Assembly (NCBI GenBank): GCA_033002965.1
Contig: JAURVB010000800.1
Span: 1 to 64,000, forward strand
Source: Piper betle
Lineage: Eukaryota; Streptophyta; Magnoliopsida; Piperales; Piperaceae
Length of the DNA stretch: 64,000 bases
Direction: 5' to 3'
Made by a program: the position numbers and the translations under genes. Shown here piece after piece: positions 13,105 through 25,463 of the stretch (positions within the stretch are counted from its first letter, which is position 1; each line of letters opens with the position of its first letter). Below the pieces are notes generated by a model. That model did not search any database. It was not told the DNA's origin and worked only from the letters and a program-made list of their open reading frames with translations.

Positions 13105-13340
13105 ATCTCAGACGGCAGTTGTGCAACTCAGTCGATGGTTGTGAGCCTCGATTGGTGGTCGTGCACCTCAGTCGGTGGTTGTACAACTCGGTCGGTGGTT
13201 GTGCACTCGGTCGGCGGTTGTGCAACTCGGTCGGTGGTTGTGCAACTCGGTCAACGGTTGTGCAACTCAGTCGGCGATTATGCAACTGGGTCGGTGGTTT
13301 GTGCACTCGGTCGGCTGCTATGCAACTTGGTTTGCAACAG
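13105..13340. repeat. 20-bp minisatellite
   Basis: About eleven imperfect copies of gtgcaactcggtcggtggtt with small length changes. Because of the period, several frames stay open (for example 13056-13421), but these are low-complexity artefacts. Confidence 0.92.
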
Positions 13341-13500
13341 TGCTGTCTAGGTGCTAAGAATTTGATGCTGATCGTATACATCGTAAATCCACTACTGTCT
13401 CTGACATATCTTGGTTGCTAACAACTTGGCTCAGGTTGTCCAACTATGCGTGTCTAACTTGAAGGGGTCTGGATCATAGTGGAGACACATACGATGGTGA

Positions 13501-13865
13501 ACCTATGCTAAACCCATAATGATCTCCTAAAATCTAGAGTGGCTGCTTCTATAAGTGCTAACTGGCCTTCAAATGGCAATCACTGATCTGGTGCCTTATC
13601 TCTGGTATAATCCCGTCAAATATTTAATCTCGTAGGCAATGGTGGTCTTGATCTTTTCCTTGTCATATCGAGTACTCTGTCATACCTATGCTAAACCCAT
13701 ACTAATCTCCTAAAATTTGGAGTGGCTACTTCTATCAGTGCTAACTGGCCCTCAAATGGCAATCACTGATCTGGTGCCTTATCTCTGGTAGAATCCCGTC
13801 AAATATTTAATCTCATAGGCAACGGTGGTCTTGATCTTTTCATTGTCATATTGAGTACTCTGTCT
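13501..13865. repeat. 183-bp tandem duplication
   Basis: Two head-to-tail copies, 13501-13683 and 13684-13865, each starting acctatgctaaaccca and differing at a few positions. Confidence 0.92.
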
Positions 13866-14445
13866 AGCTAAGAGAAGCCAAAAAAAATACCGATACGTAC
13901 ATAAACTAGTAGAAGAAGGGGGATGCGGTGAAGTGCTCATCGGGCTGTCGATCCACCTCGCTACTCATCCTCATTCATCACTATCTTCTGGAAGTGGTCC
14001 ATTTCAAGTCATCTGCACAAACTATCATCTATGCTCCATGTACTTCAATGGAGCCATTGGCATAATCATAGCTTTCATCCTTAGGGCTTTGTCTATGGCA
14101 CTAGGTGGTCCATCTCATGTGCCAACTAACTTGCTCGTATCTCTATTCTTCAAGCTCCTTATTGTTACCCCTTTTCTTTTCAACTCATTCCCACAATGTA
14201 CACCATGTCCCATTGAAGCAAGACTAATGTGGTGACATGCAAAACGCAAACATGTGGTCAACATCCAATTCAATCTTAGCTTACCGAACATGTGGACATC
14301 ACGACTCATCCAAATCTCTTATGCGATGGATAGAATTGGCGGGTCTCTAAGCCCATCACGACATTCCTGTCAGATTCCTGCTGACATTTGTTGACATCCG
14401 GATCTGGTATAAGATGGGATCTTTTACCCATTTTACCTTTGCTAG

Positions 14446-14654
14446 TGTTGGCCCTTTAGGCCCCCACCCAAGCTGCGAAACCACCGTTGGACCCTTCGGG
14501 CCCCCAAAAGGGACATTAAACAACCAAAGGAAACTCGCAATAGGTGTCACGGGCCTCTCTTAATCCAAATGCTAGTTCAAGGAATAAGGCTTTCCCATTA
14601 GCCTATATACAAGTCACCAACAACCTCTACGAAGGATGTGGGACAAACCCAACA
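14446..14654 (-). mobile_element. TRIM solo LTR with GCTAG target duplication
   Basis: A 209-bp LTR, the same length as the 5' LTR of the TRIM at 53589. On the minus strand it starts TGTTGGGTTTGTCCCACAT. It is flanked by GCTAG at 14441-14445 and 14655-14659. It lies inside the interior of element 1 and is therefore younger than it. Confidence 0.9.
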
Positions 14655-14923
14655 GCTAGCACTACAACATACCCTCCTCACATCTAGCTGAGCAAACAGT
14701 CTAATATCATGATAAAAATCCATAGAGATGACATGTTAGCTTAATTAAGGTCAGTTCCACATATTTCTGATCAAGCCCTGAATACACTGTCGTGCAACTA
14801 ACTTATGAAAAAAAATCTACATGTAAAGAAAATGGACAGAAAAACATCGGCCAGCTTTACTCGGAGCAGTCTTTGCATACACATCACCTATAAAAGTATC
14901 TTACATCTTAACCGACTGGGAGT

Positions 14924-14936
14924 GGCTCTGATACCA
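14924..14936 (-). other. Primer-binding site (initiator tRNA-Met)
   Basis: On the minus strand TGGTATCAGAGCC lies four bases (GTTT) after the family-1 LTR end GGTGTTACA. This matches the usual plant initiator-Met primer site and establishes that the LTR runs TGTAAAACCC to GGTGTTACA. Confidence 0.85.
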
Positions 14937-14940
14937 AAAC

Positions 14941-17280
14941 TGTAACACCCCAAATCTAGTTTATGCTCGGGAACCAAACCAAAATATCACTGGTCCCGAT
15001 TAGGTTAGCTAACCTGAACCCAACTCGTGATGATCTACTCTCAGCGTCTTACAATGAAGATACTAATCGTGATGCATGGATGAATGCACAAAATCCTAAC
15101 ATGTTTCTATATAGATGACATACAAACTAATTTACACAAAAATAAAATAATTCCACTAAAATCAAAGAAAATTCCCGAAATAAAACAGACAGAGTATCCC
15201 CTAAAAAGTGTAATTAGGGGCCACCTTGTCAAAACAACATATACAATACATATCTATATATTAAACATTTCATTCACACAAAATTATAATATATAAACAT
15301 CACTGCAATTAAAATCTAGTTTTGTTATATATTAAACATATACAACCCATCTGTGCATTTTGTTCACATTTCACATCATATCATCATGTTTTTCGTTTAA
15401 TCACATCATTTCCCATATAATAACATATAAACAAAAATATTAAATATTCATTCATCTAACATGTGTGCACAAGAGACCTCACTGCTCCTTCGTCCAAGCC
15501 GGCATATCCAGCATTTAATCCCACCTACATATATATAAAGAAAAACATCAGTAATGAGTGTGACTGGTCTCGAAAATAACTAATATCAAACTGGCATAGG
15601 AAGAACTCTCACAAGGGCAATAATGGGAGCCATCGACCTCAGGCAGCAGCGTCCCCTCTCTATATCATTCTCTTTCCATATCATTCTTTTTCCTTGGCCA
15701 TTTCATCAATCTCTTACACGAAAAATTCATTCTTTACTCTTCTGCCCTCTACATCCTCTGTATTACTCCTGGCCCTGAGTACAGGGGCCGAGTACTATCA
15801 AGCATACGCCTTCAGTACCCTTTTTGCCACAAGTCTAGACATGTGCTGCACAGTAGTACACGTAAACCTCCACACTTCTTCAGGTTTGAGGAACCCAAAG
15901 GTGGAGTTATCAGGATCCCTCGGGAATGGAGTGGATGCTTACCAGCTCCAGAGCTCACTTTGACAAACACACGTCCTATCTCAAGACATGGTCGTACGTT
16001 TCCTCCGTCTCACATCTAAATGAAAACGTGAAAACTACTTATACATAGGCCTGGGTAGGGAATTTAGTAAAATAGGCCCGAAGGCATCGTGAGCTGGATG
16101 TGAGTTTCAAAAACATACTCGAGGGATCTCATCCTCGAGGGTTGTTAATTCAGAAATGCGATCAGCTAAATGGCCCGTGTGGAGTGGGATACGATAAAAC
16201 CACCATTCGAAATGTCCTCTTTCATGTTCTAAATAAAACACGATGGAATGAGACAATAAATCGAGAGCGAGTCCTAAACAGACCTGGTAGAAGCTCCAAG
16301 CGTGTCCTCGTGCCTAGGCGGCAAACTCCTGCTCCATCCCTACACATCTAAAAACTAACGCCCGCTAACTGAATGATGCATCAAACTCATCATGAACATC
16401 ACACATACAATGCAATCATCATCTTACAACAATCAAACAATCATCAATGTAAAAATATTTCTAAATCATCCTATTCATGTCAATTTTATTACGTTTTTTC
16501 TAAGTTACGTTGCAGTCAATTAGCATGCTCAAATTTAATTTACTTAATCAGATCACTAACATTCATCCACTATCAATCAAATCATGCAACTTATTACTTC
16601 ATCCATAATAAGGCATTAAATCAGAGGTAATTATACCTCACGTCGTAAGATATCAGTGATGACTAGGGTTTCGTCGCCAATCTCGGAGCTCGAATTTGGT
16701 GCTTGTCGGCGTTCGAAGTTTGATCGGGTTCGAATTGGATGAGCTCAGTGGAAGATCCGCCGAATTCTAGCGAATCTGGTTTTCTGGTAGGGTTTCGGCA
16801 GTTTTTTGACAATTTTAGGCAATTTTCCGGCGGTTTTCTAGTGACAATTGCTGGTGGCATCTACTGGCGGGATAGCGGTGGTATTGGGTTTTGTTGCCAC
16901 TGGCTCAGCGAACCCGACACGTCTACAACATCGACACAGTCAGTGGAGGTGATAGCTTGCCAGAAAAAGGCAAAAATAGAGGCTTGGTGATGGGTGAAGA
17001 GATCCAATAGATGTAGGCAGCCCTGGGCTCCACTCCAGTCGGGGAAGGTCGCTGGAGGATCAAAGGTGTCGAGGTGACAACTGGATCGCAGCGGCGACAG
17101 TGGGATTGGCGACGGAAGCGCGGGATAAGGGCACGGCTTCCTCGCATCATGGAGGCTTGATGACGGTCAATGGCTCTCGAGGAGGCATGGTAACGCTGCG
17201 GTGGGGCTTGGTATCAACGATCGGTGGCAAGGCGGCATCCACGGCAGTGACAAGCAAAGGGGGCGGTGCGGCAAGGGTTT
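14941..17280 (-). mobile_element. Family-1 5' LTR of element 1, truncated
   Basis: On the plus strand it begins tgtaacaccccaaatctag, next to the primer-binding site, and is collinear with the LTR at 5999-8776. It includes the GC-rich block (16640-17280). The outer ~480 bp (the TGTAAAACCC end) are missing. It breaks off at 'caagggtttgga', where an unrelated Ty3 relic starts. The outer target duplication is lost. Confidence 0.78.
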
Positions 17281-17281
17281 G

Positions 17282-20070
17282 GAAACCAAGTAATAATGAT
17301 AAAAGTATAATGATAAAAGTCCTAATTTGAAGAAAAGAATAAACCAAGTAATAATGATAAAAGTACTAATTCTTACATTCTACACCCCTTAAAAAAATTT
17401 AGTTCTAAAATTTGTCTTAGGAAAAAATTCTAAATACTTCATCTTCATGTTTGCTTCGACCTCCCAAGTGGCTTCTTCTAGAGCGTGATTCCTCTAGAGA
17501 ACCTTCACCATTGGAATGACTTTCATCCATAGCACCTTCATCTTGGTGTCTAGAATCTTAAAGGGCTTGTCAATTTAAGACATGTCCTCCTAAATTTTCA
17601 CATCTTTGTAATCTATTTTGTGAGATCTATCTCAGATATACTTCTTTAGCATCAATACATGGGACACATCATAACCTAAAGTTCAAATTGGTGGTAGAGC
17701 TAACTGATAAGATATTTCCCCCACTCAAGTATCTTAAAAGGTCCCACATATCTTGGACTTAACTTTTCAGACTTAACAAATCTCATCACTCATCTAATGG
17801 GTAAAATCTTATGGAAAACATGTTCTGCTATTTTAAACTCTACTAATCATCTATACAAGTCTGCATATGATTTATGTTTATCTTGAGCTTCTTTCATCCT
17901 TTTCTCGATTAGCTCAACTTGTTTGATATTATTCTCAATCAGATTAGGACCAACTAATACTAGATCTCTAGTGTCCAACCAACATGATGATGAACAACAT
18001 GGTCATCCATACAGTGCTTCAATAACACATATCTATAGTGGATTCATAGCTATTATTATATACAAATTCTACCAATGGTATATAGTCTTCCCAACTACCT
18101 TGTCAATCTAAAACACAAGATCTCAGTAAATCTTTTAGTATATGTATAGTCCCCTTTGATTGACCATCTGTTTGTTGATGGAAAGATGTACTACACTTGA
18201 TTTCTATTTCTATAATTTTTTAAAATTCTTTCCATACCCTTGTTATAAATCTTGCATCTGTAACTGATAAAATGGAGATAAGTGACCATATAATTTCACT
18301 ATATTGTCCATGTAGAGCTTAACCAATTGATCCATACTTATTGTTATTCAAACTAGAATAACGTCAGCAGATTTTGTGAGTTGATCTACCACTACCTAAA
18401 TTTCATCATAATTCATCTTGGTCTTAGGCAGACCAACTACAAAATCACATATGATATTTTTCCATTTCCACTTAGGAACTTCTAATGGCTGAAGTTGTCT
18501 CTCTGGCCTTTGATGCTCAAATTTCACTTGTTGACAAGTTAGGCACTTTAAAACAAAGGTAGCTACATCCTTTTTCATTCATGGCCAGCAATACATCATT
18601 TTCATGTCTTGATACATCATAGTAACTCCTGGATGAATGGTGTATTTAGATTGATGTGCGTATTGTAGGATTTCTTATTTTTAATTCTTCATTGCTTGGA
18701 TCAAAAAGTCGACCATCAAATCTAGTGACTCAATCTTCTCCTTTCTTGACTTGTTCTAGGGAAGTGAAAAACCCTTACAACTCTTCATTGGTATCGTGAG
18801 TTACTTTGATCCTATCAACTAAGTCATTGGAGATAGTCAATTTTGCCATGAGTGAATTTAGCATGAATATTGGATTCACTTCTATGATATCCTCCATCAT
18901 CTTTCACTAATTGGCCATAATATTGGATAGTTGTCCACATGGATTTCGGCTAAGAGCATCGGTGACTACATTAGTTTGTCATGGATGATAAGCTATGCTA
19001 AAATCATAATCCTTGATAAACTCTAGCCATCTTCTTGTTTTAGGCTCTAATCTTGTTGTGTAAAGATATATTTAAAACTCTTCTAATCAGGGAACACCTC
19101 AAATTTTGCTCCATATAGTTAATGTCTCCACACTTTGAGTGCAAAAACTAATGCTCCTAATTCTAGATCATGTGTAGGATAATTCTTTCCAGTACCTTTA
19201 ACTACTTGAAGCATAAACTTCTACTTTGTCTTTTTCCATGAGGACAACTGCATAGCCATGATTAGTAGTGTCTGTATAAATAACAAAGCCTTCCATTTCT
19301 TGTAGTAATGTGAGAACTAGTGTTGTTGTCAAACAATGCTTTAATGTCTAAAAGTTCTTCCAGATTCTTGATCCCATGTAAATTTTTAATCTTTCTTTAT
19401 TAGAGAAGCAAATCTATTTTAGAGAACACTGTTGTTGATTTCAGTTTAGCAAATAAGTCATGAATCCTTGGAATGGGTATTTATTCTTAATTGTGATTTG
19501 ATTCAACAACTGATAATAGATGTGAAGTCTAAGTAATCCATCTTTTTTCTTAACAATTAAAATTGGTTCTCCCCATGGAGAAACACTAGTCCTAACAAAT
19601 CCATTGCTAGTCATTTCTTTCAACTGAATCTTGAGTTGTTGCAACTTGGCAGGTGCCATTCTATAAGTGCATTGGAAATTGGAGGTGTCCCTGGTAATAA
19701 GTCAATAGGAAATTCCATTCCTTTGGTTGGAGGTAGACCTGGTAGCTATTTTGGAAAAATATCCAAATATTCTGATACAACCCTAACTAAGAACTCCTTG
19801 GATTCTAACTAAGCTTCTACCACACTAGCTTAGAATCATTGACATCTTTGTCTTAAGTACTTAGTAGCTTTTACATAGGATATTATACATAGATGGTTCT
19901 CTACTTCATCTCCTAGGAAGAATATATGATTATCATTGTGGGGATCCTCTCTGGACAATAATACTCTTCTTTTGTTGCACTCTATGATTACATGGTTCTT
20001 GAATAACTAATCTATCCATAAAATTAGATCAACCCTTACCAAATGATAAAGAGCAAACTTTGACTGTAAA
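17282..20070 (-). pseudogene. Ty3/gypsy pol relic 1 (chromovirus-like)
   Basis: A decayed minus-strand polyprotein read in broken frames. From high to low coordinates it contains protease-to-RT linker sequence (about 19660-20060), an RT fragment at 19441-19659 with the [19 protein letters not shown] motif, an RNase H/connection region, an integrase fragment at 18396-18578 with a CLTCQQVK zinc-binding half followed by the CDFVVGLP core start, and a C-terminal tail near 17400-17560 resembling the end of plant chromoviruses. Stops and frameshifts separate all parts. The low end carries about 100 bp of degraded sequence after the last reading frame, perhaps its LTR start. A family-1 LTR truncates the high end at 20071. 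It is collinear with relic 2 (41910-44213). Confidence 0.8.
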
Positions 20071-21827
20071 ACCAGTGACACAAGTCAAGGTTTTATAGTT
20101 AGAACTAGTTGATTCGACTGTTATTTTCAATCGGATCAATTTCAGAACACGTGTACCAAGCCGAGTTCGATCATGTGTTATGAACCATTGAGAGTCGTGT
20201 GTGCCCAAGTAAATGAAGATAACGTAAATAAGACAACAGTAAAATGAGTTATCAGAATATATGAGAGTACCCCAGATTTTCTTTATTTATTTTAGTATTA
20301 AATCATAGAATTATTTTTAGGCCGAATAACGCATTAGGACGCGTTATGGAACAGTTTGGGTGGGTTATTAGTTATAGAGCATGTCATTGTAATGTTTTGG
20401 TGTGTAATATATTTTTATGGAATTTTCCCCTATTTTTTGGATTTGTTTTAGGAATTATTACAAGCTAGTTATTATTTTTCACTCGAGTCGGAGTCGAGTC
20501 AAGTTCTATTTACGAGACGACCACTCGTTTTCTTCCATGACCACTCATTTTCTTCCCCCAACCATTCGTTTTGTCCCCCCTAACACCTATTTATACCAGA
20601 CCCTCGACAACACCCATTTACTAGTCCGGTGATCATCGCCGCCGCCATCCAGTTGCCACCTCAATGTCACCGACACTTCCACGACCTTTCCCAACCGGAG
20701 CAGAGCCTAGTGCTACCCATCTAGGTCGGATCCTTTTTCGAACTCATCCAGTCAAACCCGATCAAACTTCAGACCATGGTTGCAAAAATCGGAATCAGAA
20801 TCGGTTTTTAAGGGAGTCACTGAATCAAATCGAATCGGTCTAAATTAGTCATATATAATAATTTGACAACTCATAACATAAATATATAAAATTTAGGTAT
20901 TAATGTCATTTTGATATTATTGTGTGCTATTATATTTTATGATATTTTTTCATATTTTTTGGATTTTTTAAAATTATTTGGAATTAGTTATTATTTTTTA
21001 CTAGAGTCGGAGTCGAGTCAACTTTTAATTACGAGAATACCACCCCCGATGCGCCCCGCTCCTTCACCCCGGCCACTGCAATTAATCGTTTTATCACTCG
21101 ATTCAACGCCTATTTCAAATCGGATCGCTCCCGAACTGATTTAAATCAGCCGATTCCAAGTGGGATTGGCGATTTCTTCATCCTGGCTTCATAAGCTGTC
21201 AAGCGCTGAATTTGAACTCCGAGTCGTCGCAGATTACCGACGACGCAAGGTATAATTAACTCTGATTTAATTTATGAAGGGTGATAATTCTTAGCATAAC
21301 ATGACAGGACTAATGAATTGACAAGTTTTCTATTTTATTATAAATAAAAATATGGAATTTGCTTGATTGAAGTGTGTTAAAACAAGTGCTAAGGAACTAA
21401 TTAGATAAACTAAGTAATTATCATAATCTAATACAACGTAGCGTAGGAAAACTTGTGTGATTGATGTATGCATGATATGGGTATGCTATAGGATGTGGGA
21501 ATGCATTATGAGTGGGTGTTAGCTTCTAGATTTGATGTGTAAGTACGGAGTAGGAGTTCACCGCCTAGGTGCGTGGACACGATTGGAACTTCTACCAAGT
21601 CCGTTTATGACTCATTTCCTATTTTACGCCCTATTTTATTGTGTATTATTTTATTACTTGCAGGATAAGTTAAGTAGCATTTTATCGGATCCCACTTAAC
21701 TCGGGCCATTTAATCAACCAGTTTTCTAGATTCGTAACCCTCGAGGATGAGATCCTTCGAGTATGTTTTCAAAAACAAGATCTATCACAAGTTGCCTTTG
21801 GGCCTATTGTATGAATCCCTTCCAAGC

Positions 21828-21874
<47 letters not shown>

Positions 21875-22311
21875 TACATATATATATATATTTAGTTTTA
21901 TCGAGTGAGACGACAGATGAGAAAATCGACTCGCACACAGCATGAGCGGGTGCACATGCCAGTCCAAGCGGGCTCTGGATTAGTGAGTGGGCTGTTCCAA
22001 TCCCGAGGGATCCTGACAACTCCGTTTTGAGTTCCTCACACCCGAAGAAACATGGAGGTATACAGGTACTGTTTCTTACAGTGCATGTCCAAACTTACAG
22101 TTCAAAGGGTACTAAAGGTGACTGCTTGAGAGTACTCGGTCTTCGTGCTCAAAGCGAGGAGAATTATGGAGGAAAGGAGAGGCTTAGGATATATTAGTAG
22201 TCGTGAGGGACCAGAAAATGAAATGAGAAAATGCCGAGAGAGGCATCAGCAGCAGCAGAGTAGTCAGTTTGGGATGCTACTGGGTATGTAGCCCAGTGGC
22301 TCCTCAGTAGG
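20071..22311 (+). mobile_element. Family-1 LTR copy D, 3'-truncated and composite
   Basis: It starts TGTAAAACCAGTG inside the pol relic. It then contains two successive versions of the 'gagtcggagtcgagtcaa' landmark (about 20490 and 21010), so it is probably a composite of two LTR pieces joined near 20780. It ends within the 'gctcctcagtaggtg' block and lacks the last ~800 bp. A long TA microsatellite lies inside. Confidence 0.65.
21828..21895. repeat. (TA)n microsatellite
   Basis: About 65 bp of TA repeats with a few CA interruptions, within LTR copy D. Confidence 0.95.
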
Positions 22312-22411
22312 TGCGATATGCAACATCAACCAACGGAAAAATGTAGTCATGGCCTATGCTATAATACATCCCGATCTTCTTTCGCAGAAGAAGCAGAACA
22401 GCTCCCTCAAG
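22312..22411. other. 100-bp linker between two LTRs
   Basis: Non-LTR sequence between copies D and E. One plus frame is open (about 33 codons, including NVVMAYA) and faintly resembles an RNase H stretch of a polyprotein, but it is too short to assign. Confidence 0.3.
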
Positions 22412-25400
22412 TGTAAAACCCATGATTAGAGTCACGGTTTTATAATTTCAACCGGTTAGTTCGATCGTTATTTTAAGTTGAGTCAATTTCAAAACACGCG
22501 TACCGAGAGGTGGTCTTGTGTTATGAACCATGAGAGTCATGTGAGCCTAAGTATATGATGATAACGCCAGTAAGACAACAGCAAAATGAGTTATTAGAAT
22601 ATATGAGAGTATGTTAGATTTTTCTTTATTGATTTTAATTAAATTGTAGAATTATTTTTTAGCCAAATAATGTATTAGGATGCGTTATGAGCAATTTGTG
22701 AGTGTTATTAGTTGCAGAGTGTGTCACTGAAGTGTATTGTATTTTATGGGATTTTTTTAATATGAGTTAGTATTATTTTTTACTTGAGTCGGAGTCAAGT
22801 CAAGTTTTAATTACGAGACAATCATTCATTTTTCTCATTGACCATTAGTTTTTCTAACTGACCATTCATTTTTCTCACTAACCATTCATTTTCTCCTCGA
22901 CCACTCGTTTTCTTCGCCCTGACATCTATATATTCAACACTTCTGGTACTGTCGGCATTTAGCCACTACCATCCTTCTCACCCAACTTCCTTCTTCGTTT
23001 TCTTCCTTCCCTCTGTTAAGTATTTAAAATATACAATATTTACCCAAGTTTTTTATATGATTTTGTACTTCTTGGGTATAAACATTATTAATTAAATGAT
23101 ATTTTACTTTATTTTTTTAGTTAATTAATATTTTATTAGATATGCTTAATTTTAGTATTTCAATGCAGAAAAAGATGAATAAATTAAGCTTTAGAATTGA
23201 ATGGTCATGACACTTGGCCCCACCCAATAGCTATAATTTATGGTGTTCAATGGAGTCGAGACAAAGACATCATAATTAATTAGACTACGTCGATTTGTGA
23301 ACACCCTCTTCGAATTCTTGTATTTCTATTTGTATATAAAGAGGTGGTCATTTGTTGTTGATCAAATCTCAACTTTTGGCTTAGCAGTTTAGTGAAAGAA
23401 AATATTTCTAGTTTTTGTAATTTCTTTCTCTTTCATAATAAAAATTAGTTTCTTTTTTATATTTTTTTCTATTTTTATTATGGAGTAGTGTTTTATTTCG
23501 TTCTAGAGAAAAATGGAACTTAATATAATTTTATTGAATTTATTTCAAGCTTTTACTCTTTTATTCAATCAAATTGTTTAAATTGTCATGTTTTAAATGT
23601 TAAGAGTAGATTGATCACCTATTTCTTAGACTACGAGGTTTAATTAGATTTTGGGAGAAATTAATTAGATTAGTCATTGATAATTCATCATACGACAAGT
23701 CTTTTGACTTGTTTGTCGTTGTGGTCGGGAGATAGACAACACCGTATGCGATTGGAAGGAAATTCTTAATGCATTATTTTGTTGATTAATCAATTATCAC
23801 CAAGAGGTAGAAATTGAGGCAAAATAATAAAAGCATGAAGGAGCGGGAGCCACCATATCATATAATTATCCTAGATCGACAATCTAAGGGAATAAAAGAT
23901 AAGAGTAAGATATGACGAAGATTAAATTGATGTTAAAGGAAATTCGACTCTAATACGAGTTTTATTATTTTAACTTCTCCTTTTATTTAAAGTTATTATT
24001 TATATTTAGTTAAGTCAATTGTTTTTGTTTTTCTCTTAATATTATTTTCTTTAATTAATTTAAGGAAATTCATCTCTCTGTGGGAACGATACTCGAATTT
24101 ATCATTATATTATTTGCTTCGACCGTGTACACTTGCATGATATTTAAATTATTCGAACACCCTCTTCCCCATAATCCTCATTCGAGCCAGCCACAACCTT
24201 GTCACCGTCGCCATGTGACTGATGATTAGGTATAGAATTTTATCGGATTTAATTATTTAAAATTGATATTTATTAGCACAGTATGCTAGGATTGATTAAT
24301 TGTTGTGATGAATGTCTGATTATAGTTGAAGAGATGATTTGCACGATTTGATTGATAGTAAATGATTATTAGTGATCTAATTAAGTAAAGTAAATCTGAG
24401 GATGCAAACTGACTACAACGTAACTTAGCAAAATATAATAAAATTGGTATGAATAGGATGAGTTAGAGTTATTTCTACATTGATGATTGTTTGAATGTTA
24501 GATAATGATTGCATTGTATGTGTAATGTTCATGTTAAGTTGATGCATCATTTAGTTAGCAAGCTTTAACTTCTAGATTTGATGTGTAGGTATAGAGTAGG
24601 AGCTTGCCGCATAGGCACGCAACCACAATTGGATCTTTTACCAGGTCCGTCTAAGACTCGCTCTCAATTTATTGTCTCATTCTATCGTGTTTTGTTTAAA
24701 ACAGGAAAGAGAATGTGTCGAGTGGTGGTTTTATCGTATCCTACTCTACACGGGCCATTTAACTGATTGTATTTTCGGATTAATAACCCTTAAAGATGAG
24801 ATCCCTCAAGTATATTTTCAAAACATGATCCACCACAAGATGCTTTATGGCCTATATTATATAATTCCCTACCCATGCCTATAAATATATGTAGTTTTCG
24901 CATTTTCAGTGAGTTGTGTGACGGAGGAAACCGACGACCACGTCTTGAGATAGGGCGTGTGCTTGTCAAAGAGGGCTCTAGAACTAGTGAGCGTCCACTC
25001 CATTTCCGAGGGATCTTGATAACTCCACCCTTGAGTTCCTCAAACCCAGAGAAGCATGGAGGTTTACAGGTACTCGCTGTGCAGCGCATGTTTAGACTTG
25101 TGGTAAAAAAGGTACTAAAAGTGCATGTCTGAAAGTACTCGGCCTCTGTACTCAAGGCCAGGAGTAATACGGAGGATGTAGAGGGCTGAGATAAAAGAAA
25201 AGGATTTTACCCCGCAAAGGGATAGTTTAATTGGCCAAGGAAAGAGAATGTTAAGGAAAGAGAAAGTTATGGAAAAGAGATGCTGCCTCCTCAAGGTGAA
25301 GGCTCCAATTACTGCGCTTGTGAGAGTTCTTGAGGAAGTATATGAGGCTTTTTTATTTGATAGGAGGGTCATCTCTCCTGTGTCAGATTGATATTAGTTA

Positions 25401-25462
25401 TTTTCTAGACCAGTAACACTTATTACTGACGATTTTTTATTATTTATATAGGTAAGAATCAT
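22412..25462 (+). mobile_element. Family-1 LTR copy E, interrupted and 3'-truncated
   Basis: It starts TGTAAAACCCATG and shows the family landmarks up to 'cagtaacacttattactgacg' and 'ataggtaagaatcatc', then stops where the 1.2 kb repeat begins. It is split by a 1146-bp solo LTR of a different family at 23014-24159. Confidence 0.72.
23014..24159 (+). mobile_element. Solo LTR of a third family with CCCTC duplication
   Basis: 1146 bp, starting TGTTAAG and ending CGAACA, flanked by CCCTC at 23009-23013 and 24160-24164. Near its end it has the 'gtgggaacgatactcg' and 'gaccgtgtacacttgc' blocks familiar from plant Ty3-type LTRs. It is AT-rich, without primer site or coding region. It lies within copy E and so is younger. 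Confidence 0.88.
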
Positions 25463-25463
25463 C

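Larger units (their letters stand above)
10816..14940 (-). mobile_element. Interior of LTR element 1, non-coding (LARD-like)
   Basis: A 4.1 kb region bounded by a polypurine tract on one side and a primer-binding site on the other, between two same-orientation family-1 LTRs. No ORF exceeds about 120 codons. I found no recognisable reverse transcriptase, integrase or zinc-knuckle motif, so it is either a large retrotransposon derivative without genes or a very old decayed interior. It contains a 20-bp minisatellite (13105-13340), a 183-bp tandem duplication (13501-13865) and a TRIM solo LTR (14446-14654). Confidence 0.65.

Noticed and set aside
13056..13421. 121-codon repetitive ORF
   Set aside because: Product of a 20-bp minisatellite; open on both strands.
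17282..22311. The Ty3 relic as the interior of the neighbouring family-1 LTRs
   Set aside because: Tempting because LTR C abuts it. However, LTR C has its primer site on the other side, and LTR D begins inside the pol sequence in opposite orientation, so they are separate insertions.
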